A stretch of 6,737 nt of DNA. Origin: Ruminococcus flavefaciens (GTDB lineage Bacteria > Bacillota > Clostridia > Oscillospirales > Ruminococcaceae). The notes beneath the pieces are model-generated. The model ran no database searches and was not told where the DNA came from. It saw nothing but the letters and a program-made list of their open reading frames with translations. Shown piece after piece: positions 1-6,180 of this stretch (the first letter of the stretch is position 1; every line of letters begins with the position of its first letter). The DNA lies in NCBI GenBank assembly GCA_902792495.1, contig CADBAC010000052.1:1-6737 (forward strand), read 5' to 3'. The position numbers and the translations under genes are program-made.

Positions 1-75
1 CAAAGGTTTGTTTCTGTATGCACGGCCATTGACCGTCCTCGCTTCATTTACCATGAACCGCATCTGTAGGGGCGC
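1..75 (+). repeat. Tandem direct repeat, first copy (224-bp period)
   Basis: Identical to 225-299 apart from one base (G6 against A230). It is cut by the window start, so the true repeat may be longer. It contains the degenerate first hairpin unit and the start of the next. Confidence 0.95.
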
Positions 76-242
76 ACAGTGTGCGCCCTCGGGAAAACAC
101 CATAATCGTTTGTCGAGAACGTTTTTTGTAGGGGCGGATATTATCCGCCCGTTATTGCAGGTGACAGCGCCCTCCCGTGGGTTACATAATATCTGCAACG
201 GGAGCCCGAGGGCGGGCTCCCCTACAAAGATTTGTTTCTGTA
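35..242 (+). repeat. Long direct repeat, left copy (208 bp)
   Basis: This segment aligns without gaps to 2078-2285 (constant offset 2043) with nine mismatches counted by eye, at 40, 42, 46, 57, 64, 151, 170, 209 and 236, about 96% identity. None of the nine falls in a paired arm of the three hairpins inside it: they lie in linkers or, at 209, in a loop. Both copies have the same orientation and flank the lipoprotein gene. Confidence 0.93.
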
Positions 243-299
243 TGCACGGCCATTGACCGTCCTCGCTTCATTTACCATGAACCGCATCTGTAGGGGCGC
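225..299 (+). repeat. Tandem direct repeat, second copy (224-bp period)
   Basis: Copy of 1-75. Identity stops at 300, inside the arm of the next hairpin: the shared tag and GGGCGC continue in the first copy into GCACA-type arms and here into GCT-type arms. The breakpoint therefore lies inside a hairpin unit, as expected if units exchange at the conserved tag. Confidence 0.95.
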
Positions 300-533
300 T
301 TTCCGAGCGCCCTTGAAATATAACCATAACCACCGTTATGATTGCAATATGTAGGGGCGGATATCATCCGCCCGGTCAGAGTGCTAAAAAAGCTGATGTT
401 TTCTGAAATATGCGGGCGAGCGGAACTCGCCCCTACATAAACCAACGAAGATCATCCGATTTGTAGGGGCGCACAGTGTGCGCCCTCGATATCATCCCCT
501 CTCAAAATCCAAGCATCCCCCGTTGATAAACGC

Positions 534-571
534 AAAAAAGGAAAGCTCTCTGCATGAAGGCTTTCCCTTTT
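534..571 (-). terminator. Intrinsic terminator of the lipoprotein gene
   Basis: Reading the minus strand after the stop codon, GGAAAGC (566-560) pairs with GCTTTCC (546-540) around a 12-nt loop. The stem extends by one G-T wobble and A-T pairs into a run of six T (539-534). The wobble pairs on the minus-strand RNA but is a C-A mismatch on the other strand, so the site works best for minus-strand transcription. It lies 14 nt past the stop codon. Confidence 0.88.
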
Positions 572-584
572 CTCATCAAACATC

Positions 585-1952
585 TCAGTCGCCCAGCCAG
601 AATACTTCAACAGGCCTATAATAGCCTCGCTGTGCGCTTTCGTCCACATCAAGATACAGTGTATCATTTTTCATGTGATTGAAAGTGACTGTATCGCCGC
701 TTCGCTTCATAATATCATGATCGATGTCCTTTGCAACAGTCATCGCTCTTCCCAGTTCGGGAACGATATAATAAACATCCGAATGTTCGATGTTATGGCT
801 GAATATGACGTTCTCGCCGTAAGATATGAACTGTCCGCTCGTTTTGCCGATCTCGGTAATGTAATGCTCCATTTTTTCAAAGTCATAGGTGTGGAGCACT
901 CTCACATCGCCCTCGGTCACTATTATAGCCTTCTTGTCGGAAGCATAAACTATGGACGCATTTGTAACTCCCGTTTTCACGCAGTACTGCTCTGTCACAA
1001 GCTCGCATTTCCTTGAATCAACGGGCTTTCTGATATAAGCAGTCAGATCACTTGCGGCGACGTTGTACATCTTTGTTTCCTCGTTTTCGGTTATGGTTTT
1101 CAGCTCGCCTGTTGTGAAGTCGTATTCTTTCAGCGTCAGTTCCACTTTGTCACGTTTTCCCTCAGCGGAAGCTGCATCGCAGAAAAGAACTTTGTCCACT
1201 CCGTCGGACATATAAACATAATCGCTGCTCTCATAAAGCTGTTTTTCCTCGCCTGTTTCCAGATCAATGGAATAAACTCTGCATTCTGCTTCAAAGGGCG
1301 TAAAGCTTGAAAATACGATATGGCCATCCTCAATATAAGGATCGATCCATGCACCGTAGCCGCTTTCACGCTGATGATCCGAGTATCTGTAAACCTCTTT
1401 CATTTCAGTGGAATTTATGTCATACGCATATATGGACCACTCATGGCAGCCGATGCAGAAGTTGTCGTAGCTGACCGTGATATACACCTTGCCGTCATTA
1501 TACACCGCACCTGTTACGACTCCTTTTTCGGGAACGTCAAGCATCTTCATATAGGTACTCTCAGGCTTGTGTTCAACGCCGTTTTCATCGGTCCATGAGT
1601 AGCCGTGAACTCTTACCTGATTCATCGGATCGAACTGCGAAGGATCATCGGAAGTTTTGCAGGGCGCAAGACGTTCACCGAAATCATAGTCGGGAAAATC
1701 AAGCTGATGAAGGGCGACAGGCGCAGGATCATCGGTATAATTCAGGGGCACTGTTATTTCGGTGAAGTCGCTTTCGGCATATTCACGGAAGCTGTTTTCC
1801 ACGACGGTATCGCCTGTATCGGGGATTTCGGGGGGTTCGGCAACATCTTCGGAAACCTCATCGGGAGTATCATCATTCTGTTTTTTCTCCTCGCAGGAGA
1901 AAGCGGAAATACACATAGTAAAAGCAAAGATAAGGGCTAAGAATCTTTTCAT
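585..1952 (-). CDS. Predicted surface lipoprotein with beta-propeller-like repeats
   Basis: Encodes 455 aa. The start at 1952 is preferred over the in-frame ATG at 1979 because AAAGGAG ends 7 nt upstream and the protein then begins with a proper signal peptide: KR, a hydrophobic stretch (residues 4-19) and Cys20 as likely lipidation site. The lipobox AFSC is unusual at -2 (Phe). Residues 21-60 form an acidic, Pro/Thr-rich linker, as expected for a tether. The rest is mostly beta and has recurring aromatic-Asp strands near residues 174-178 (IYAYD), 226-230 (VYSID), 274-279 (LKEYDF) and 352-357 (VLHTYD), each followed by a polar turn, resembling propeller blades of the TolB/DUF5050 sort. Residues 166-170 read CIGCH, formally a CxxCH motif. 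There are no catalytic residues I recognise, so it may bind a ligand or scaffold at the membrane face. It is transcribed alone. The promoter is unclear: a TAGAAT at 2008-2003 is the best -10 candidate but has no good -35. I do not recognise a named family member. Confidence 0.85.
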   Translation of the reverse strand: MKRFLALIFAFTMCISAFSCEEKKQNDDTPDEVSEDVAEPPEIPDTGDTVVENSFREYAESDFTEITVPLNYTDDPAPVALHQLDFPDYDFGERLAPCKTSDDPSQFDPMNQVRVHGYSWTDENGVEHKPESTYMKMLDVPEKGVVTGAVYNDGKVYITVSYDNFCIGCHEWSIYAYDINSTEMKEVYRYSDHQRESGYGAWIDPYIEDGHIVFSSFTPFEAECRVYSIDLETGEEKQLYESSDYVYMSDGVDKVLFCDAASAEGKRDKVELTLKEYDFTTGELKTITENEETKMYNVAASDLTAYIRKPVDSRKCELVTEQYCVKTGVTNASIVYASDKKAIIVTEGDVRVLHTYDFEKMEHYITEIGKTSGQFISYGENVIFSHNIEHSDVYYIVPELGRAMTVAKDIDHDIMKRSGDTVTFNHMKNDTLYLDVDESAQRGYYRPVEVFWLGD

Positions 1953-2002
1953 GGTAACTCTCCTTTCATCAAAGGGCATAACAGGGGTTCTTTTAATAAG
2001 TG

Positions 2003-2008
2003 ATTCTA
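2003..2008 (-). promoter_or_regulatory. Weak candidate -10 box for the lipoprotein gene
   Basis: The minus strand reads TAGAAT, one mismatch from TATAAT, 50 nt before the start codon. No acceptable -35 hexamer lies 16-18 bp upstream, although a strongly A/T-rich tract (about 2038-2056) further upstream could help polymerase binding. Listed only because nothing better is seen between the gene and the hairpin array. Confidence 0.25.
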
Positions 2009-2058
2009 AGCGGCAAAAAAGACGATGATTTTCACGTTAAAATATAAAAATATATACC

Positions 2059-2337
2059 GTAGGGGCCGCCTTTGGCGGTCCTTGATTCGTTTACCATGAG
2101 CCGCATTTGTAGGGGCGCACAGTGTGCGCCCTCGGGAAAACACCATAATCGTTTGTCGAGAACGTTTTTTGTAGGGGCGGATATTATCCGCCCATTATTG
2201 CAGGTGACAGCGTCCTCCCGTGGGTTACATAATATCTGCAACGGGAGCCCGGGGGCGGGCTCCCCTACAAAGATTTGTCTCTGTAGGGGCGCACAGTGTG
2301 CGCCCTTGCTATCATCCGCCCTCAAAATCCAAGCATC
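2059..2337 (+). repeat. Right array of five variable-stem hairpin repeats
   Basis: Compact version of the left array, placed between the divergent lipoprotein gene and the ABC operon promoter. Arms seen: 2063-2070/2074-2081 (GGGCCGCC against GGCGGTCC, one G-T wobble); 2113-2121/2123-2131 (GGGCGCACA); 2175-2183/2185-2193 (GGGCGGATA); 2243-2251/2256-2264 (GGGAGCCCG, reverse); 2287-2295/2297-2305 (GGGCGCACA). The order and orientation forward, forward, forward, reverse, forward match the left array once its extra block 243-461 is removed. The final unit is followed by the same tail module as at 489-517. It ends about 30 bp upstream of the -35 box of the ABC operon. Both strands give open frames through it because the units lack stops, but these look spurious. 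Confidence 0.9.
2078..2285 (+). repeat. Long direct repeat, right copy (208 bp)
   Basis: Partner of 35-242 in direct orientation. After 2285 the sequence runs straight into another TGTAGGGG unit. In the left copy the equivalent point (after 242) enters a 219-bp block and rejoins homology at 462. Recombination between the copies would delete or circularise about 2.04 kb carrying the whole lipoprotein gene and its terminator; this is inferred from the geometry only. Confidence 0.93.
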
Positions 2338-2365
2338 ACCGCCCGTAAATGACTATCTTTCAGAA

Positions 2366-2394
2366 TTGACATTTCAGCCTGTTTGTGTTATAAT
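2366..2394 (+). promoter_or_regulatory. Consensus sigma-A promoter of the ABC exporter operon
   Basis: TTGACA (2366-2371) and TATAAT (2389-2394) are both perfect matches to the housekeeping hexamers and are separated by exactly 17 bp. Transcription should begin near 2401. Such a strong core promoter suggests either constitutive high expression or control by a repressor or leader element. Confidence 0.93.
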
Positions 2395-2406
2395 TACAAT
2401 GTTAAT

Positions 2407-2429
2407 GAGAGCTATAGCAAATAGCTCTC
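2407..2429 (+). promoter_or_regulatory. Leader inverted repeat in the ABC operon
   Basis: GAGAGCTAT (2407-2415) and ATAGCTCTC (2421-2429) form a perfect 9-bp stem with a 5-nt loop, starting about 6 nt after the predicted transcription start and followed by a T-rich stretch (TTTATTTT). It could be an operator for a dimeric repressor, a 5' RNA stem that stabilises the message, or a weak attenuator. The sequence does not decide between these. It lies 13 nt upstream of the AAAGGAG at 2442-2448. Confidence 0.6.
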
Positions 2430-2455
2430 TTTATTTTAATGAAAGGAGTCTTTTT

Positions 2456-4183
2456 GTGTATAAGACCGTTTTTTCCCATGTGGGTCAGTACGAAAAGCAG
2501 GCCATTCTCGCTCCCGTTACCATTATCGGTGAAGTTTTCATGGAAGTCACCATTCCTGCCGTTATGGCAAAGATAATCGATAACGGCGTAAAACAGGGCG
2601 ATATCGGCTATGTTGCCAAAATGGGCGCACTTATGATGCTCATGGCTTTATGCTCTCTTGCTTTCGGTGCATTGGCAGCACGTTTCAGTGCAGTTGCGGC
2701 AATGGGATTTGCCAAGAATCTGAGAAGCGCCCTTTTCCGTAAGGTGCAGGACTTTTCATTCTCCAATGTGGACAAATTCTCCACCGCCTCACTGACAACA
2801 AGACTGACTACTGACGTTACAAATATCCAGAACGCTTTCATGATGTTCATACGAAGCGCATTCCGCTCGCCTATAATGCTGATATGCGCCACCTCAATGG
2901 CGGTAAGGGCAAACATGAAGCTTTCGTCCGTATTCCTTTTCTCCGTTCCCGTGCTTGCCTTTGCGGTATTCTTCATCATATCAAAGGCACATCCACGCTT
3001 TGAGAAGATGCTGAAAAAGTACGACGATATGAACGGAAGGATACAGGAAAACCTCATAGGTATCCGTGTAGTCAAGGCATTCGCCCGTGAGGACTACGAA
3101 AAGAAACGCTTTACCGAAACTGCTGACAGCGTCCGCAATGCACAGTATATGGCTGAAAAGCTGGTAGTTATGAATATGCCTATCATGCAGATGGTAATGT
3201 ACGCTACTATCGTTGCCATTCTCTGGTTCGGCGGACATATGGCTATCGGGGGCGATATCGCTACAGGTCAGCTTTCAAGCTTTATCATGTACGTGGGACA
3301 GATACTCATGTCGCTGATGATGCTTTCAATGCTGTTCATCATGTTCGTGGTATCCCGTGCCTCACTTCAGCGTATATACGAAGTGCTGAAGGAAGAACCT
3401 GCCATAAAGGGAAGCGAAAATGCTGAAATATCCGCAGAAGACGGCTCAGTCCGCTTTGAGAATGTAAGCTTCAGCTATTTCAATGATATGAATAATCTCG
3501 CTCTTGAAGGCATTGACCTCGACATAAGATCAGGCGAAACTATCGGTATCATCGGCGGTACCGGCTCATCTAAAACTTCACTGGTACAGCTCATTCCCCG
3601 TCTTTACGATGCTACAGAGGGCAATGTTATCGTAGGCGGCCACAACGTAAAGGATTACGCTCTTGACACCCTCAGAAACAACGTCGCTATGGTGCTACAG
3701 AAGAATGTGCTGTTTTCGGGCACTATCAGGGATAACCTCAAATGGGGCGACGAAAATGCTACCGACGAGGAAATGATCGAAGCCTGTAAGTCAGCCTGCG
3801 CTCATGACTTTATCATGAACTTCCCCGACGGCTACGACACTGACCTCGGTCAGGGCGGCGTAAACGTTTCCGGCGGTCAGAAGCAGAGGATATGTATCGC
3901 AAGAGCACTTCTGAAAAAGCCGAAGATAATCATTCTCGATGACTCAACAAGTGCCGTTGATACCGCTACCGACAGCAGTATCCGCAAGGCTTTCCGTGAA
4001 AAGCTCAGCGAGACTACGACCATAATCATCGCTCAGCGTATCTCCTCAGTCAAGGACGCTGACCGCATCATCGTTATGGACGACGGAAAAATAACCGATA
4101 TCGGTACTCACGAACAGCTTCTTGAAACAAGTGAGATCTACCGTGAGGTTTACGATTCACAGCAGAAAGGAGCGGATGAATAA
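2456..4183 (+). CDS. ABC exporter half-transporter, degenerate-site subunit (TMD-NBD)
   Basis: Encodes 575 aa from a GTG start, the usual length for this family. GTG is chosen because AAAGGAG (2442-2448) sits 7 nt before it and the promoter lies just upstream. The frame stays open back to 2072, but that part is hairpin array and lies mostly before the transcription start. Residues 1-305 are the membrane domain, with hydrophobic segments near 16-40, 54-84, 125-175 and 240-303. The ATPase domain has Walker A GGTGSSKT (367-374, Ser for the last Gly), Q-loop Gln415, signature SGGQ (472-475), Walker B ending Asp495-Asp496 (Asp in place of the catalytic Glu), D-loop Asp502 and Gln527 in place of the switch His. 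This pattern marks the subunit that supplies the inactive ATP site in heterodimeric exporters such as TM287/288 and BmrCD. The stop overlaps the next start. Drug, lipid or peptide export are all possible; the substrate is unknown. Confidence 0.93.
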   Translation: MYKTVFSHVGQYEKQAILAPVTIIGEVFMEVTIPAVMAKIIDNGVKQGDIGYVAKMGALMMLMALCSLAFGALAARFSAVAAMGFAKNLRSALFRKVQDFSFSNVDKFSTASLTTRLTTDVTNIQNAFMMFIRSAFRSPIMLICATSMAVRANMKLSSVFLFSVPVLAFAVFFIISKAHPRFEKMLKKYDDMNGRIQENLIGIRVVKAFAREDYEKKRFTETADSVRNAQYMAEKLVVMNMPIMQMVMYATIVAILWFGGHMAIGGDIATGQLSSFIMYVGQILMSLMMLSMLFIMFVVSRASLQRIYEVLKEEPAIKGSENAEISAEDGSVRFENVSFSYFNDMNNLALEGIDLDIRSGETIGIIGGTGSSKTSLVQLIPRLYDATEGNVIVGGHNVKDYALDTLRNNVAMVLQKNVLFSGTIRDNLKWGDENATDEEMIEACKSACAHDFIMNFPDGYDTDLGQGGVNVSGGQKQRICIARALLKKPKIIILDDSTSAVDTATDSSIRKAFREKLSETTTIIIAQRISSVKDADRIIVMDDGKITDIGTHEQLLETSEIYREVYDSQQKGADE

Positions 4184-6072
4184 TGCCTCCAAGACCTCAG
4201 AATGCTCCTGCAAAACCAAAGAATACTTTTGCTACGCTGAAAAGGATATTCAGCTATATGCACGGCTTCGGCCCCCGACTGGTCATAGTTGTCATCGGCA
4301 TACTTTTCAGCTCGGGCGCAGGTATAATGGGCAACTATCTGCTCAAGCCCATAATCGACAACATTGAACAGGCTCTGAAAACAGGCAGCTGGGACAAAAA
4401 AGCCTTCATCGGCCTGCTTACGGTGATGATAGTCATTTACGCTCTCGGCGCTCTCTCGTCGCTGCTTTATCAGCGCATAATGGTGAAGATATCCACCACC
4501 ACCCTTATGCGTATACGTGATGACCTTTTCAGAAAAATGGAGATGCTCCCCATACGCTATTTCGATAAACACACTCACGGCGAACTTATGAGTCTTTACA
4601 CCAACGACACTGACGCTATCCGTGAAATGCTCAGCAACAGCGTGGCACAGTTCATCAGCTCGGCTATAACTATCGTGGGAGTATTTACCGTTATGGTCAT
4701 CTACAGCTGGAGACTTACCATAATCGTTATCGCTATGCTGTTCGTTATAATCAGGGTCATCGGCTTTGTGGGCTCACGAAGCGGACGTGGCTTCATCGCA
4801 CAGCAGAAGGCTCTCGGCAGAGTCAACGGCTACATCGAGGAAATGATAGACGGCCAGAAAGTTGTAAAGGTCTTCTGCCATGAGGAAAAGGCTGACGAGG
4901 AATTCGACGCACTTAACGAAGAACTCTGCAAAGCCGCTACCCATGCCAATACCTTTGCAAATATCCTCATGCCTGTCATGAACAATCTCTCATACATACA
5001 CTATGCCGTTACCGCTATTGCAGGCGGAATCATGGCTGTAAAGGGCATAGGCGGCATGACAGTCGGTACTGTTGTTTCATACCTTCAGTTCACACGTTCG
5101 TTCTCACAGCCTATAACTCAGGTATCACAGCAGCTCAACTCCGTTCTCACCGCCCTTGCAGGTGCTGAGAGGATATTCGCTGTTATTGACGAAGAACCCG
5201 AAGCTGACGACGGATACGTTACCCTTGTAAGCGCTGACATCGCTCCCGACGGAACTATAACAGAATCCGACAAGCGCACAGGCAGATGGGCATGGAGACA
5301 TCCTCACAAGGCTGACGGAACTGTCACATATACCGAAGTAAGAGGCAATGTGGAATTCGATGATGTTGTATTTGGATATGAGCCGAACAAGACCGTACTC
5401 AACGGCATTTCCCTTTACGCAAAGCCGGGACAGAAGATAGCCTTTGTCGGTTCAACAGGTGCAGGAAAGACAACTATCACCAACCTTATCAACCGCTTCT
5501 ACGATGTGCCTGACGGAAAGATACGCTACGACGGCATAAACATCAACAAGATCAAAAAGGACGACCTCAGACGTTCGCAGTCAATAGTTCTACAGGATAC
5601 CCACCTTTTCACAGGTACGGTCATGGAAAATATCCGCTACGGAAAGCTTGACGCAACAGATGAGGAAGTCTACGCAGCAGCTAAGCTTGCCAATGCCGAC
5701 AGCTTCATACGTCACCTTGAAAACGGCTATGATACCATGCTTACCGCAGACGGCGCAAATCTCTCACAGGGTCAGCGTCAGCTTCTTGCAATTGCAAGAG
5801 CGGCAGTTGCAGATCCTCCCGTGCTTATCCTTGATGAAGCTACAAGCTCGATTGATACACGTACAGAGGCGCTTATCGAAAAGGGAATGGACAGTCTCAT
5901 GGAGGGCAGAACGGTATTCGTTATCGCTCACAGACTTTCCACAGTCCGCAATTCACAGGCCATAATGGTTCTCGAAAACGGCAAGATAATCGAGCGTGGA
6001 AATCATAACGAACTTATCGCTCAGCACGGCAAATACTACCAGTTATACACAGGAATGTTTGAACTGAGCTGA
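4183..6072 (+). CDS. ABC exporter half-transporter, catalytic-site subunit (TMD-NBD)
   Basis: Encodes 629 aa. The ATG shares its A with the previous stop (TAATG), and AAAGGAG at 4166-4172 lies 10 nt upstream, so translation is probably coupled and the two proteins made in equal amounts. The N-terminus is Pro/Lys-rich, followed by a six-helix membrane domain (about 30-320). The ATPase domain has Walker A GSTGAGKT (423-430), Q-loop Gln471, signature LSQGQ (527-531, Gln for the usual Gly), Walker B Asp551-Glu552 and switch His583. Its intact Glu and His pair with the SGGQ of the partner to make the working ATP site, while its LSQGQ faces the partner's degenerate Walker motifs. An extra stretch of about 44 residues (343-386), rich in charged and aromatic residues (WAWRHPHKADG), joins the two domains and accounts for the greater length. 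I recall similar linkers in related clostridial exporters but could not check this. Confidence 0.94.
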   Translation: MPPRPQNAPAKPKNTFATLKRIFSYMHGFGPRLVIVVIGILFSSGAGIMGNYLLKPIIDNIEQALKTGSWDKKAFIGLLTVMIVIYALGALSSLLYQRIMVKISTTTLMRIRDDLFRKMEMLPIRYFDKHTHGELMSLYTNDTDAIREMLSNSVAQFISSAITIVGVFTVMVIYSWRLTIIVIAMLFVIIRVIGFVGSRSGRGFIAQQKALGRVNGYIEEMIDGQKVVKVFCHEEKADEEFDALNEELCKAATHANTFANILMPVMNNLSYIHYAVTAIAGGIMAVKGIGGMTVGTVVSYLQFTRSFSQPITQVSQQLNSVLTALAGAERIFAVIDEEPEADDGYVTLVSADIAPDGTITESDKRTGRWAWRHPHKADGTVTYTEVRGNVEFDDVVFGYEPNKTVLNGISLYAKPGQKIAFVGSTGAGKTTITNLINRFYDVPDGKIRYDGININKIKKDDLRRSQSIVLQDTHLFTGTVMENIRYGKLDATDEEVYAAAKLANADSFIRHLENGYDTMLTADGANLSQGQRQLLAIARAAVADPPVLILDEATSSIDTRTEALIEKGMDSLMEGRTVFVIAHRLSTVRNSQAIMVLENGKIIERGNHNELIAQHGKYYQLYTGMFELS

Positions 6073-6089
6073 TGTGAAAAATACTTTTT

Positions 6090-6117
6090 AAAGGGCGCTT
6101 TTTCAAGTGCCCTTTTT
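6090..6117 (+). terminator. Intrinsic terminator of the ABC exporter operon
   Basis: AAAGGGCGCTT (6090-6100) pairs with AAGTGCCCTTT (6105-6115) in an 11-bp stem with one G-T wobble and a TTTC loop, running into five T (6113-6117). It starts 17 nt after the stop codon of the second ABC gene. It lacks the TGTAGGGG tag and is not a member of the repeat family. Confidence 0.93.
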
Positions 6118-6180
6118 GCTTATTTCGGTATCATAACATCCGTTTATTTACACAGAGTTAACAAAATTCGTGTGTGAAAA

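Larger units (their letters stand above)
16..517 (+). repeat. Left array of nine variable-stem hairpin repeats
   Basis: Non-coding stretch of short, mostly perfect inverted repeats, each opening with a TGTAGGGG-like tag (forward) or closing with CCCCTACA (reverse). Arms seen: 20-28/30-38 (forward, degenerate tag TGTATGCA, mismatches at 21/37 and 26/32); 70-78/80-88 (GGGCGCACA); 132-140/142-150 (GGGCGGATA); 200-208/213-221 (GGGAGCCCG, reverse); 244-252/254-262 (copy of the first); 294-300/306-312 (GGGCGCT); 355-362/366-373 (GGGCGGAT); 414-420/426-432 (GGGCGAG, reverse); 467-475/477-485 (GGGCGCACA). Centres are about 44-70 bp apart. Loops are 1-5 nt. None is followed by a T tract, so they are not ordinary terminators. 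A tail module follows the last unit to 517. A small extra inverted repeat, CATAAC/GTTATG, lies at 325-340. No gene is supported here. Role unknown; an extragenic structured repeat family is the best description. Confidence 0.9.

Noticed and set aside
8..256. 82-aa plus-strand reading frame
   Set aside because: It consists wholly of hairpin repeat sequence, has no ribosome-binding site, and the same peptide recurs in the right array.
16..488. CRISPR array
   Set aside because: Units are spaced fairly regularly (about 44-70 bp), but their sequences differ, orientation flips, and the intervening sequences are themselves duplicated in the other array. No cas gene is present.
16..488. Series of intrinsic terminators
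   Set aside because: The stems are GC-rich but are followed by TCG, TTG or other mixed sequence, not a T run.
452..667. 71-aa minus-strand reading frame
   Set aside because: It overlaps the 3' end of the lipoprotein gene in another frame and runs through the terminator and a hairpin unit.
1953..1979. Earlier ATG at 1979 for the lipoprotein
   Set aside because: It would place nine polar residues before the signal peptide, and the ribosome-binding site lies between it and the better ATG at 1952.
2032..2325. 97-aa minus-strand reading frame
   Set aside because: Translation of the right hairpin array; repeat-derived GAHCAP peptides, no ribosome-binding site.
16..2337. Insertion sequence or composite transposon around the lipoprotein gene
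   Set aside because: No transposase, integrase or clear target-site duplication is seen; the flanking repeats are direct arrays of small hairpins, so only recombination between them can be proposed.
4176..4367. ATG at 4176 as an alternative start near the ABC gene junction
   Set aside because: It opens a different, short frame without transporter sequence; the ATG at 4183 reads into a complete 629-aa exporter subunit.
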